Under the pieces are notes generated by a model. The model searched no databases. It was not told the origin of the DNA and saw nothing but the letters and a program-made list of their open reading frames with translations. Positions 1 to 6,652 of a stretch of 21,345 bases of DNA are shown here, one piece after another. The position numbers and the translations under genes are program-made. Position 1 is the first letter of the stretch. Each line of letters begins with the position of its first letter. This DNA is from DATKLX01 sp035542155 (GTDB lineage Bacteria; Chloroflexota; Anaerolineae; Anaerolineales; Anaerolineaceae), in NCBI GenBank assembly GCA_035542155.1, contig DATKLX010000134.1, positions 1 to 21,345 of the forward strand, written 5' to 3'.

Positions 1-1
1 T

Positions 2-295
2 GCCGCGCATCTTGACCAGGATGTCCTGGATCTTGCTCAGGCCGCCTTCGGCTGTGGAGAGCAGGTTCTTGGCATCCCCAATCGCGCCCAGTACGGTCTG
101 CATCGACTGCCGCCGTACGTCAAAGGTCGTCGCCATGCTCATACCGGCGGGGTCATCTGCAGCGGTATTGATCGCTTTGCCGGTCGCAAGGCGAGTCTGG
201 TGGATCGCCAACTCGTTGTTGATCAGGGTTAATGAATTCAACGCATTGAGTGCGCCGATATTTCCTGCAATCCGGGTAACGTCTACGTTTGTCAT
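2..295 (-). CDS. fliC: Flagellin, N-terminal part (runs off left edge)
   Basis: Reading the minus strand from the ATG at 295 gives 98 codons with no stop, so the gene continues beyond base 1. The translation has the flagellin N-terminal D0/D1 pattern: an early N-I-x-A-L-N-x-L segment (residues 12-20), a T-R-L-A-T-G-K-A-I-N-x-A-A-D-D-P-A-G-M core (about 34-52), and an L-L-S-T-A-E-G-G-L-S-K-I-Q-D-I-L stretch (about 79-94). This region forms the coiled-coil core of the filament and the type III export signal. An AAGGAGG ribosome binding site lies 5 nt before the ATG, and a sigma-28-like promoter sits about 80 bp upstream. The gene is divergent from a glycosyltransferase that might modify it. The family call is firm. 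The central and C-terminal regions, and whether the gene is one of several paralogues, cannot be seen. Confidence 0.93.
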   Translation of the reverse strand, partial: MTNVDVTRIAGNIGALNALNSLTLINNELAIHQTRLATGKAINTAADDPAGMSMATTFDVRRQSMQTVLGAIGDAKNLLSTAEGGLSKIQDILVKMRG

Positions 296-601
296 TGTGT
301 CCTCCTTGCTCAGCCAATCCCTTTTTGACACTGCCAGGTGATTGGGATCATTGTTGATTCCTTTTACTAATACTTCTTTCGGCAATGTACAACAAATCTT
401 TAGGATTGTCCGTAAAAATAAACCAAAAATGGGTTGGAATTGACTTTTTTCAGCCAGGTCAACTGATTCGGGCCTATCGATCATCCAGGATAATTAAGCC
501 GGTCTTTACCTGACATTCACTTATCCTTTACAGCCTTAAAGGTCTTCGTCTCATAGACTGGAATTCAGTTACGTACTTTTAACCGATTGGTAATGATAGT
601 C
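296..601. other. Divergent intergenic region, flagellin / glycosyltransferase
   Basis: About 306 bp separate the two divergent genes. The left side holds the flagellin leader and its sigma-28 promoter. In 403-601 I see no further gene, RNA or convincing repeat. A GATAAT hexamer near 490 has no good -35 partner, so the glycosyltransferase promoter is not identified. Confidence 0.5.
376..402 (-). promoter_or_regulatory. Sigma-28 (FliA/SigD) type flagellar promoter
   Basis: On the minus strand, TAAA (399-402) is followed by exactly 15 nt and then GCCGAAAG (376-383). The flagellar sigma-28 consensus is TAAA-N15-GCCGATAA. The -35 core and spacing match exactly, and 6 of 8 bases of the -10 agree. 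The predicted transcript would have a leader of about 70-75 nt before the flagellin ATG at 295. The position directly upstream of a flagellin gene supports the call. Confidence 0.8.
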
Positions 602-2230
602 ATGGATTATCTTAGCCTTTGCCTGATGTTCAAAGATGAAAATCTATACCTGGAAGAATGGATTTTATATCACCTGCTGCTCGGGGTAGAAAGGTTTTAT
701 ATTTACGACAATGGCAGCCAGATCCACCCGGGTATCACCCTGGCGCCATATGTGGATGATGGGACGGTAGTGGTCATCGACATCGCAGGCAGGGGCGCAC
801 AGCTCAGCGCGTATGATCACTTCCTGCGTACTTTTTCCCGGCGGACCTTATGGGCAGGTTTTATCGATACCGATGAATTTCTGGTTCCGAAAACCGGGGA
901 TGATTTGAAGGTCTTTTTACAGGATTACGAAAAAAATGCCGGGTTGGCAGTCAATTGGGTCATTTTTGGATCGAATGGGCATAAAACCAGACCGCAATAT
1001 GGCCAATTGCTGAGTTATACACTGCGCACCCCAGATCAGATGCCCGAAAACCAGACAATTAAGAGTGTGATCCAGCCGGACAAAGTCTTGATTCCTCACT
1101 CACCACATCACTTTATTTTTAAAGATGGTTATGCCTGTGTCAATGAAAAAGGTTACAGCGTCTATGATCAGTACATGCCTTTCACTGCTGAGAAAATCCA
1201 ATTGAACCATTATTGGTGTCGTTCTGAGGAAGAGATCAACCAGAAATACAGCCGCGGCCGGGGTGATGGTGGTGATCCATATAAACTCAACCTCTACGAA
1301 TATTACAACAGCCAGGCTGTGATCGAGGATCGGAAAGTTCTTCACATCCTAAAAACAATGCTTGATCCCCAGAACACCCCCGCTTCAGCCATGGATCCGA
1401 GGAAGGCAGACGACCTAACGAACTGGATTGAGCTTGCCAGGGAAAAATATGCGATGCGACTCCAGGCTTACCCGCTCGCCCCCAGGCCGGTGGAAAATCT
1501 CACCGCCGATAATCGAGATGAGATCGCCAATTTTCATCGCATGGCAGGTGAAGTGTGTAATGCTGAAAAAGAAAAGGATCTTCCTAATTTAATCAAAGAC
1601 TTCTTGAAACTGACTGAAATGTATCCGACCGCTATCCAGTTTTACTGCGGGCTGGCAGACGCACTGATGGAGACTAAGGATTTCCGAAATTCGTGGGGTG
1701 TTCTCGCCGAAGCCTGGAAACGAGCCCCCAATAATTATAAAGTTCTGACGTTTATGGGTAAATTCTTCCATACCATAGGCCAGTTTGAGAGATCGGAGAA
1801 AATGTATTTGCTGGCAGAATCGCAGGATCCCTATGGTTTTCGTTTGCTTTGCTGGTTCGCCCGTATGTACCTGGATTGGGGGAAATATGACCGCGCTTTC
1901 GAGTGTATCTGGAAAGCAGTGAGCAGTTATCCCAACAGCACGAATACCCAGGATATTCTCGAAGTGATTAAAAAATTGGGGGTTTGTTACTATCCAGGTA
2001 GAGATGCTGATAAGGTGATCCAGTTATTTGAAATTGCTCTATCCAACAACCCGGAGGATGTGGATTTATTGATCAACCTGGGAAAAATTTATTTCGATCA
2101 GGGGTATTACGTTCTCGCACAAGAATATCTCGAAAATGCAGTTCAGATTGACCCGGCGGAAGAAGACGCCCTGGAAGGTTTGCGGTTGGTAAGACGAATG
2201 CGCCAGCAATCTCAGCCGGCGCCAGTATAA
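602..2230 (+). CDS. GT92-like (DUF23) glycosyltransferase with C-terminal TPR domain
   Basis: From the ATG at 602 this is a 542-residue protein with two parts. Residues 1-250 have the look of family 92 / Glyco_tranf_2_4 glycosyltransferases: a short strand, then K-D-E-N-x-Y-L-E-E-W, an H-L-L-L-G-V-E-R-F-Y-I-Y-D-N segment (24-37), a D-T-D metal/nucleotide-sugar motif at 89-91, an H-Y-W near 203-205 and K-Y-S-R-G-R at 215-220. Residues about 300-540 are helical repeats of TPR type, at least five, the clearest near 480-530. No signal peptide or membrane segment is seen, so it is probably cytosolic. In-frame TTG 587 and ATG 593 are alternative starts; 602 is preferred because the conserved fold begins at once, but no strong ribosome binding site marks any of them. 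Lying divergent from flagellin, it could glycosylate flagellin or another surface polymer; the acceptor is unknown. Confidence 0.82.
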   Translation: MDYLSLCLMFKDENLYLEEWILYHLLLGVERFYIYDNGSQIHPGITLAPYVDDGTVVVIDIAGRGAQLSAYDHFLRTFSRRTLWAGFIDTDEFLVPKTGDDLKVFLQDYEKNAGLAVNWVIFGSNGHKTRPQYGQLLSYTLRTPDQMPENQTIKSVIQPDKVLIPHSPHHFIFKDGYACVNEKGYSVYDQYMPFTAEKIQLNHYWCRSEEEINQKYSRGRGDGGDPYKLNLYEYYNSQAVIEDRKVLHILKTMLDPQNTPASAMDPRKADDLTNWIELAREKYAMRLQAYPLAPRPVENLTADNRDEIANFHRMAGEVCNAEKEKDLPNLIKDFLKLTEMYPTAIQFYCGLADALMETKDFRNSWGVLAEAWKRAPNNYKVLTFMGKFFHTIGQFERSEKMYLLAESQDPYGFRLLCWFARMYLDWGKYDRAFECIWKAVSSYPNSTNTQDILEVIKKLGVCYYPGRDADKVIQLFEIALSNNPEDVDLLINLGKIYFDQGYYVLAQEYLENAVQIDPAEEDALEGLRLVRRMRQQSQPAPV

Positions 2231-2263
2231 TCCCCTTGAAATAGAATAAAATTGAGATTAAAT

Positions 2264-2282
2264 AACCGGTTCGATACCGGTT
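2264..2282 (+). terminator. Short inverted repeat after the glycosyltransferase; possible weak terminator
   Basis: AACCGGT (2264-2270) and ACCGGTT (2276-2282) form a perfect 7 bp stem with a 5 nt loop, 34 bp after the glycosyltransferase stop. A T-run (2291-2296) lies 8 nt beyond the stem rather than directly against it, so intrinsic termination would be weak. It could instead be an operator for the next gene, which starts about 25 bp downstream. Confidence 0.35.
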
Positions 2283-2307
2283 TTGCAAACTTTTTTGAGT
2301 GAAAAAT

Positions 2308-3414
2308 ATGACTCAAATCGATCACCCCCTTTCTCACACATTCCCCAAGCGAATCCGCAAAGCGGTCCGCCGCGAAGGCGCGGACCGCCTCCTGCTCTAC
2401 AATCTTCTCGCTTTCGCCGGCTCTGTGTCCGTAACCCGCCTGTTCTTGCAAATGACCGGTTATCCACAACTTAGTATTAACGAGCTACACATTGCCCATG
2501 TTCTCTGGGGCGGTCTTCTTCTTTACATAGCCACTCTGGTTCCAATCCTCTACGCGAATCGCTGGGCGCTTACTTTTTCTTCCATCGTCAGCGGGATTGG
2601 GATTGGATTATTCATCGATGAGGTTGGCAAGTTTATCACCCAGGCCAACGATTATTTTTATCCCCCGGCGGCCCCTATCATCTACTCCCTCTTCCTGGTG
2701 ACCGTATTCCTCTATAACCGCATCCGAAAGCATGAAGTCCGCGACTTACGCACCGAGCTCTATCGCGTGCTGGATGGCCTCGAAGAAGTCCTCGATCACG
2801 ATCTTTCTGAAAAGGAAAAAAAGAAATTAACCGAGCAATTGAATATTGTTACTGGCCAAAGCGCTTCTCCGGATGTCATTCGCCTGGCCAATGCGCTCAA
2901 AGAGTTCGCCGAGAGTGAGTCGTTAATCCTCGTCCCCGAGCCGCCAACCTTCTGGGACCGCGCTATGCAAAAACTGCAAGAAATTGAGCGACGCTTGATC
3001 GGGTCGAACCGGTTTCGCGTCCTCCTCTCGGGAGGAATCCTGGCGATGGCAATGTGGAGCTTGAATTATCCCCTTATGACCCTGTACCAGATATACCAAT
3101 CCCGGGAGTTTGAAAAGGTTTTAATCCAATTGATCCAGAACCGCCTGGTGCGAAGTCCGCTTACCCTGGGCTGGTTTGAAGTCCGCCTGGTGTTGGAATT
3201 GATCGTTGGGCTGCTTTTACTGGTTGCTGCCGTATTTATATATATGCGCAAAAATCGCCAGGCCTTACCCCTGGCGAATTTTGGCTTGCTCTTATCCCTG
3301 ACAACTGTCGATCTGCTGCGATTTTATTTCGACCAATTCTCTACCATTGTTGTCGCGATTATCCAGTTAGGGCTTCTCCTCATGTTGAATTACTATCGCA
3401 GCAGGTATACCTAA
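2308..3414 (+). CDS. Polytopic membrane protein of unknown function
   Basis: A 368-residue protein counted from ATG 2308; an in-frame GTG at 2299 would add three residues. GAG(TGA) about 8 nt before the ATG is the only hint of a ribosome binding site. Hydrophobic segments suggest seven or eight membrane helices in two blocks: four in residues about 25-140, including a G-I-G-I-G-L-F-I-D-E-V-G-K-F stretch, and three or four in about 240-366. Between them lies a charged, probably cytosolic helical linker of about 90 residues (E-L-Y-R-V-L-D-G-L-E-E-V-L-D-H-D) rich in E and K. I recognise no catalytic motif or named family. The stop overlaps the stop of the pirin gene on the other strand by 4 bp. 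Confidence that it is a real gene is high because of its length and membrane pattern. Confidence 0.8.
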   Translation: MTQIDHPLSHTFPKRIRKAVRREGADRLLLYNLLAFAGSVSVTRLFLQMTGYPQLSINELHIAHVLWGGLLLYIATLVPILYANRWALTFSSIVSGIGIGLFIDEVGKFITQANDYFYPPAAPIIYSLFLVTVFLYNRIRKHEVRDLRTELYRVLDGLEEVLDHDLSEKEKKKLTEQLNIVTGQSASPDVIRLANALKEFAESESLILVPEPPTFWDRAMQKLQEIERRLIGSNRFRVLLSGGILAMAMWSLNYPLMTLYQIYQSREFEKVLIQLIQNRLVRSPLTLGWFEVRLVLELIVGLLLLVAAVFIYMRKNRQALPLANFGLLLSLTTVDLLRFYFDQFSTIVVAIIQLGLLLMLNYYRSRYT

Positions 3415-4274
3415 CGTACGAAGGTCCCGTTCCGCAGCTCATCCAGCGCCTGGAGGATCTCTTCCTGGGTGTTCATCACGAACGGTCCATAGGGGAAAAT
3501 GGGCTCTTTGAACGGCGCGCCCGACATCACCATAAACCGGGCCGGTGAAGCGCTCCCTGCGCGAACTCTCAGCTCGTCGCCATCTTCAAACACAACCATC
3601 CGCACCGCCTGGATCAGGGTTCCGTTTCCCGTTTCATCCATGCCGAAAAAGCCTTCTCCTTCAAACACATAAGCGATCACTGTCTGGCCGGCCGAGAGGA
3701 ATAAACTGATCTCGACTCCCGGCTCCAGGGAAATATCCATGTAGACTGGTCTCGCGGCGATTTCTGTGACAGGTCCCCGGATTCCACCATATTCTCCCGC
3801 AATAACTCTCACCCGGGCGCCATCTTTTTCTACAACGGGGATCGTCTCTTCGGTGACTTCCTGGTACCGCGGCTGGCTCATCTTCTGGCTGGCAGGCAGA
3901 TTGACCCAGAGCTGAAAACCCCGGATTCTGCCGCTGGGGCCTTTCCCCGGCATTTCTTCGTGGAGAATCCCCCGGCCGCTGGTCATCCACTGCACGTCCC
4001 CTGGCCCAATCACTCCAGCGTTTCCAAGGCTATCTCGATGCCGGACATTCCCTTCCAGCATGTAGGTTACCGTCTCGATTCCGCGGTGCGGGTGGGTAGG
4101 AAATCCGCGGACCGGGCCTTCCAGGGGATCGTTGAACGCAAAATGATCAAAAAGCAAAAATGGATCGAACAGGTTTGCCCGGCTTGGCCCAAACGACCTT
4201 CGCAACCGCACCCCTGCCCCTTCGATCACCATCTGTGGCTCGATCACCTGTTTGACTTTCCTTAATGTGCTCAT
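3411..4274 (-). CDS. Pirin family protein (bicupin, quercetinase-like)
   Basis: A full-length pirin of 287 residues. The N-terminal cupin carries the metal site: H61 and H63 in T-H-P-H-R-G-I-E-T-V-T-Y, and H105 and E107 in G-R-G-I-L-H-E-E-M-P. This is the His3-Glu set that binds Fe(II) in characterised pirins, some of which (YhhW, human pirin) show quercetin 2,3-dioxygenase activity. The second cupin (about 165-270) has no such ligands and carries the C-terminal pirin features (G-A-P-F-K-E-P-I, P-Y-G-P-F-V-M-N). An AGAGGTGA ribosome binding site lies about 8 nt before the ATG. The physiological substrate is unknown; pirins also act as redox-sensing co-regulators. The gene stands alone on the minus strand and overlaps the upstream membrane gene tail to tail. 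A 10 bp palindrome at 4306-4315 in its upstream region might be an operator. Confidence 0.92.
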   Translation of the reverse strand: MSTLRKVKQVIEPQMVIEGAGVRLRRSFGPSRANLFDPFLLFDHFAFNDPLEGPVRGFPTHPHRGIETVTYMLEGNVRHRDSLGNAGVIGPGDVQWMTSGRGILHEEMPGKGPSGRIRGFQLWVNLPASQKMSQPRYQEVTEETIPVVEKDGARVRVIAGEYGGIRGPVTEIAARPVYMDISLEPGVEISLFLSAGQTVIAYVFEGEGFFGMDETGNGTLIQAVRMVVFEDGDELRVRAGSASPARFMVMSGAPFKEPIFPYGPFVMNTQEEILQALDELRNGTFVR

Positions 4275-4305
4275 CCTTCTTCACCTCTTCAATAATGCGA
4301 CTAAT

Positions 4306-4315
4306 ATGATATCAT
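4306..4315. promoter_or_regulatory. 10 bp palindrome in the pirin/fmdB divergent region
   Basis: ATGATATCAT is a perfect 10 bp palindrome lying 31 bp upstream of the pirin start, between two divergent genes. It is AT-rich and could arise by chance; an operator function is only a suggestion. Confidence 0.25.
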
Positions 4316-4356
4316 TTTACCGTATTCGTATATAATATTCCTTAGAATCTTTGCTA

Positions 4357-4385
4357 TTGACCTGTTTGACTTGGCATATTAAAAT
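4357..4385 (+). promoter_or_regulatory. Sigma-70-like promoter of the FmdB-type gene
   Basis: TTGACC (4357-4362), 17 nt, then TAAAAT (4380-4385): five of six matches in each hexamer with ideal spacing. Transcription would start near 4392, giving a leader of about 55 nt before the zinc-ribbon gene at 4448. Confidence 0.7.
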
Positions 4386-4447
4386 ACCTCACAATCGATA
4401 CTTACTGCTCTTTTATTCTGTTCTCCGGTCTCTTTCTAAGGAAAGCC

Positions 4448-4678
4448 ATGCCCATTTACGAATACATTTGCAAAGATTGTGGTGCCCAATTCGAATCCCT
4501 GCGCTCGATGAAAGACGCCGATTCTCCCATCACCTGCAAAAAATGTCTTGGTATCCATACCATCCGGACTCTTTCCGTATTTAATGCCCACAGCTCCGGT
4601 CAGGTCATCGCCGGCGCCAGCCAATCCTGCGGCTGTGGTAACTGCAGTGGAGGTTCCTGCGGATCTTGCCACCATTAA
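4448..4678 (+). CDS. FmdB family zinc-ribbon protein
   Basis: A 76-residue protein opening with M-P-I-Y-E-Y-I-C-K-D-C-G, the hallmark of the FmdB/CxxC-CxxC putative regulatory family. C8/C11 and C30/C33 form the predicted zinc ribbon. The family was first named from the formamidase operon of Methylophilus; its molecular role is not settled. The last 20 residues are unusual: a Cys-, Gly- and Ser-rich tail with five cysteines ending in His-His, which could bind more metal. The start has an AAGGA ribosome binding site 6 nt upstream. A sigma-70-like promoter lies before it and an intrinsic terminator after it, so it is probably transcribed mainly as a single gene. Confidence 0.9.
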   Translation: MPIYEYICKDCGAQFESLRSMKDADSPITCKKCLGIHTIRTLSVFNAHSSGQVIAGASQSCGCGNCSGGSCGSCHH

Positions 4679-4716
4679 TGGTGTTTTATTTTCTGTGTAA
4701 CTCGATGTGGATTTCC

Positions 4717-4753
4717 ATCACGGTAGAAGGCTCCTCTCCGTGATTATTTTTTT
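4717..4753 (+). terminator. Intrinsic terminator between the FmdB-type gene and the SDR gene
   Basis: ATCACGG (4717-4723) pairs with CCGTGAT (4738-4744). The loop continues the helix with an AGAAGG/CCTCT pairing containing one bulge. A T-rich tract (4745-4753, TATTTTTTT) follows at once. The hairpin ends only 16 nt before the SDR start codon and covers that gene's would-be leader, so it could act as an attenuator as well as ending fmdB transcription. Confidence 0.75.
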
Positions 4754-4769
4754 GATTCAGAGGACAGGT

Positions 4770-5654
4770 ATGGAACAAACTTTTCAAAACAAATTAGTTC
4801 TAATCACCGGCGGTTCCAGCGGGATCGGACTGGCCACCGCCCGCGCTTTTGCCCGCCAGGGGTCGAACGTCTGGATCCTGTCTCGCAACGCTGACCGGTT
4901 GTCCGCGGCATTGAAAACAATCGAAGCCGATCGTATCGGCTCCTCTCAATCCTTCGGTTGCCTGACTGCCGATGTCGCCAATGCGGATCAGGTCATCCCA
5001 GTGATCCACGATTTTATCCACAGTGTGGGAACACCCGATTATTTGATTAACTCCGCCGGTGTTGCTGAGCCAGGGTACGTCGAAGAACAGGATCTCGCGG
5101 TTTTTCGTCAAATGATGGAAATTAATTATTTTGGGACGGTCCATGCTATTCGCGCGGTCGTTCCCGCCATGCTGGCGAGAAAGTCAGGGCACATCGTCAA
5201 TTTTTGTTCCATCGCCGGCATCATCGGCATTTACGGATACAGCTCGTACGGCGCCAGCAAATTCGCCGTAAAAGGGTTTAGTGATACCTTGCGTTTGGAA
5301 TTAAAACATTATGGAATTCACGTTACCCTGGTTATCCCGGCTGATACCGATACCCCGCAACTGGAGTATGAAAACAAATTCAAGCCAGCGGAGACCCTGG
5401 CTCTCGAAAAAGCCGGTGGGGCTTCCAGGCCATTGCTCCCCGAACAGGTTGCCTCCGACATCCTCAAAGGAATTTCCAGGAACAAACAGACAGTCCTTCC
5501 CGGAGTTGATGCCAAGTGGATGTATGTCGCTGCCAACGTGGTCGGTGTATGGGCTTATCAGATCATGGATTTTTTGATGGGACAGGCCTGGAAGAAAGTA
5601 CCCAACCCGCACCAGCCTGCTCCCTGGAATGGATCCCATCCGGGTTCTGATTAA
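4770..5654 (+). CDS. Short-chain dehydrogenase/reductase, 3-ketodihydrosphingosine reductase-like
   Basis: A 294-residue classical SDR. The cofactor motif T-G-G-S-S-G-I-G is at 13-20, an S-R-N after the second strand (38-40) suggests NADPH, N-S-A-G is at 94-97, the catalytic Ser is about 147 and Y-G-A-S-K is at 160-164. The segment P-A-D-T-D-T-P (190-196) followed by E-N-K-F-K-P-A-E-T (201-209) is typical of the eukaryotic KDSR/Tsc10 group and its bacterial relatives, which reduce 3-ketosphinganine. A C-terminal hydrophobic stretch (about 250-270) may be a membrane anchor, as in KDSR. AGAGG before ATG 4770 sets the start; an upstream GTG at 4707 in the same frame would run through a terminator hairpin and is rejected. 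No serine palmitoyltransferase gene is nearby, so the substrate remains inferred. Confidence 0.88.
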   Translation: MEQTFQNKLVLITGGSSGIGLATARAFARQGSNVWILSRNADRLSAALKTIEADRIGSSQSFGCLTADVANADQVIPVIHDFIHSVGTPDYLINSAGVAEPGYVEEQDLAVFRQMMEINYFGTVHAIRAVVPAMLARKSGHIVNFCSIAGIIGIYGYSSYGASKFAVKGFSDTLRLELKHYGIHVTLVIPADTDTPQLEYENKFKPAETLALEKAGGASRPLLPEQVASDILKGISRNKQTVLPGVDAKWMYVAANVVGVWAYQIMDFLMGQAWKKVPNPHQPAPWNGSHPGSD

Positions 5655-6601
5655 TCCGCAGCCTGGTATTGGGGCTTTCCCAATACCAGTTCTTTTGTAC
5701 CATCACCACTAAAAGTTGCTGAGGTCAGAAGTACAAAGCAAATCCAGACCAGGTCGGCCGTCAAAAGATGCACCATCTGCATCCAGATGGGAGCCAGCAG
5801 GATCACATTCAGCCCACCCAATCCAAGCTGTAGGACGAACAGGCCAATTTGCGTGGTAGAAAGCAGGTTAATCAATCGGTTCGGCCGTTGGATGCGGACT
5901 ACCCATGCGACGATCGCAATATAGAGGGCCAGTGTCACCGCAATCATCGGGTGGATGACTCGCAGCCGGATCAGGAAATGCGCCGTAGGCGAGGTATCCT
6001 GTTGCAGCCCTTGCGCAAATGAGCTGGCCGGGAATAGAGTATCCCCCAGGGCAGTTACAGCGCCGCACGCGCTCAAGAGAATTAACCCAACGAAGCCAAC
6101 TCCCAGCAGGATATTTAGCGGCCGTGCGTTCTGCCAGTGGATCTCGCCACCGCCTGAGGACCACCAGGCGGTAAGCGTAAGCGCTCCAAGCAACAGCAAG
6201 GTATTCACGAGATGAATCGCGACCGAAGCAGCCCGGGCGATCGAATCATTCTTTGCCACCAGTTGGTAAAGCACCAGGCCGGCCCCGACCAGGGCCTCTG
6301 TACATGAAAAAAGGAGCGAAAGGCTGGCTCCTCTCCGGACCGGGCTTTTTCGCGGATACGCCCGGAACGCCCAAATTGCCAGACCCACTACCAGAATCAG
6401 GGTCAGGCCGCTCATCAGGCGGTGGGTATATTCGACCATCGTCTCAACCCGGCCAGAGAGTGGGATCACCTGGCCGTTGCATGTCGGCCAGTGCTCCCCG
6501 CAGCCGGCCCCCGACCCGGTGGCGCGAACGTATGCCCCCCACAAAATTACCAGCAGATTATAGAATAACACCCCCCAGGAGTATTTAGCGAAGCGGTTCA
6601 A
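5651..6601 (-). CDS. ctaA: Heme A synthase (CtaA/COX15)
   Basis: A 316-residue eight-helix membrane protein of the CtaA/COX15 family, which oxidises the heme O methyl group to a formyl to make heme A for aa3-type cytochrome oxidases. Visible signatures: G-A-Y-V-R-A-T-G-S-G-A-G-C-G-x-x-W-P-x-C with the conserved cysteine pair C34/C41, E57 and H60 in V-E-Y-T-H-R, and the heme-ligand histidines H130, H217 and H278. The start is TTG at 6601, supported by GGAGG at 6607-6611 with 5 nt spacing; no in-frame ATG precedes the first membrane helix. Its stop overlaps the SDR stop by 4 bp. No ctaB or oxidase subunit lies in the window. The gene indicates an aerobic or microaerobic electron transport chain. 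Confidence 0.95.
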   Translation of the reverse strand: MNRFAKYSWGVLFYNLLVILWGAYVRATGSGAGCGEHWPTCNGQVIPLSGRVETMVEYTHRLMSGLTLILVVGLAIWAFRAYPRKSPVRRGASLSLLFSCTEALVGAGLVLYQLVAKNDSIARAASVAIHLVNTLLLLGALTLTAWWSSGGGEIHWQNARPLNILLGVGFVGLILLSACGAVTALGDTLFPASSFAQGLQQDTSPTAHFLIRLRVIHPMIAVTLALYIAIVAWVVRIQRPNRLINLLSTTQIGLFVLQLGLGGLNVILLAPIWMQMVHLLTADLVWICFVLLTSATFSGDGTKELVLGKPQYQAAD

Positions 6602-6606
6602 AAAAA

Positions 6607-6611
6607 CCTCC
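6607..6611 (-). promoter_or_regulatory. Ribosome binding site fixing the TTG start of ctaA
   Basis: GGAGG on the minus strand lies 5 nt before TTG 6601. It is the main reason for choosing the TTG codon. Confidence 0.75.
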
Positions 6612-6652
6612 AGATCATTACCCGATCGACGGTCGAGCCGTCTCCTTAATAA

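Noticed and set aside
12..341. A 109-codon plus-strand frame at the left edge
   Set aside because: It is the mirror of the flagellin N-terminal coding sequence on the minus strand.
537..563. TAAA followed after 15 nt by GACTGGAA, upstream of the glycosyltransferase, as a second sigma-28 promoter
   Set aside because: Only four of eight bases match the -10 consensus; too weak to claim co-regulation with flagellin.
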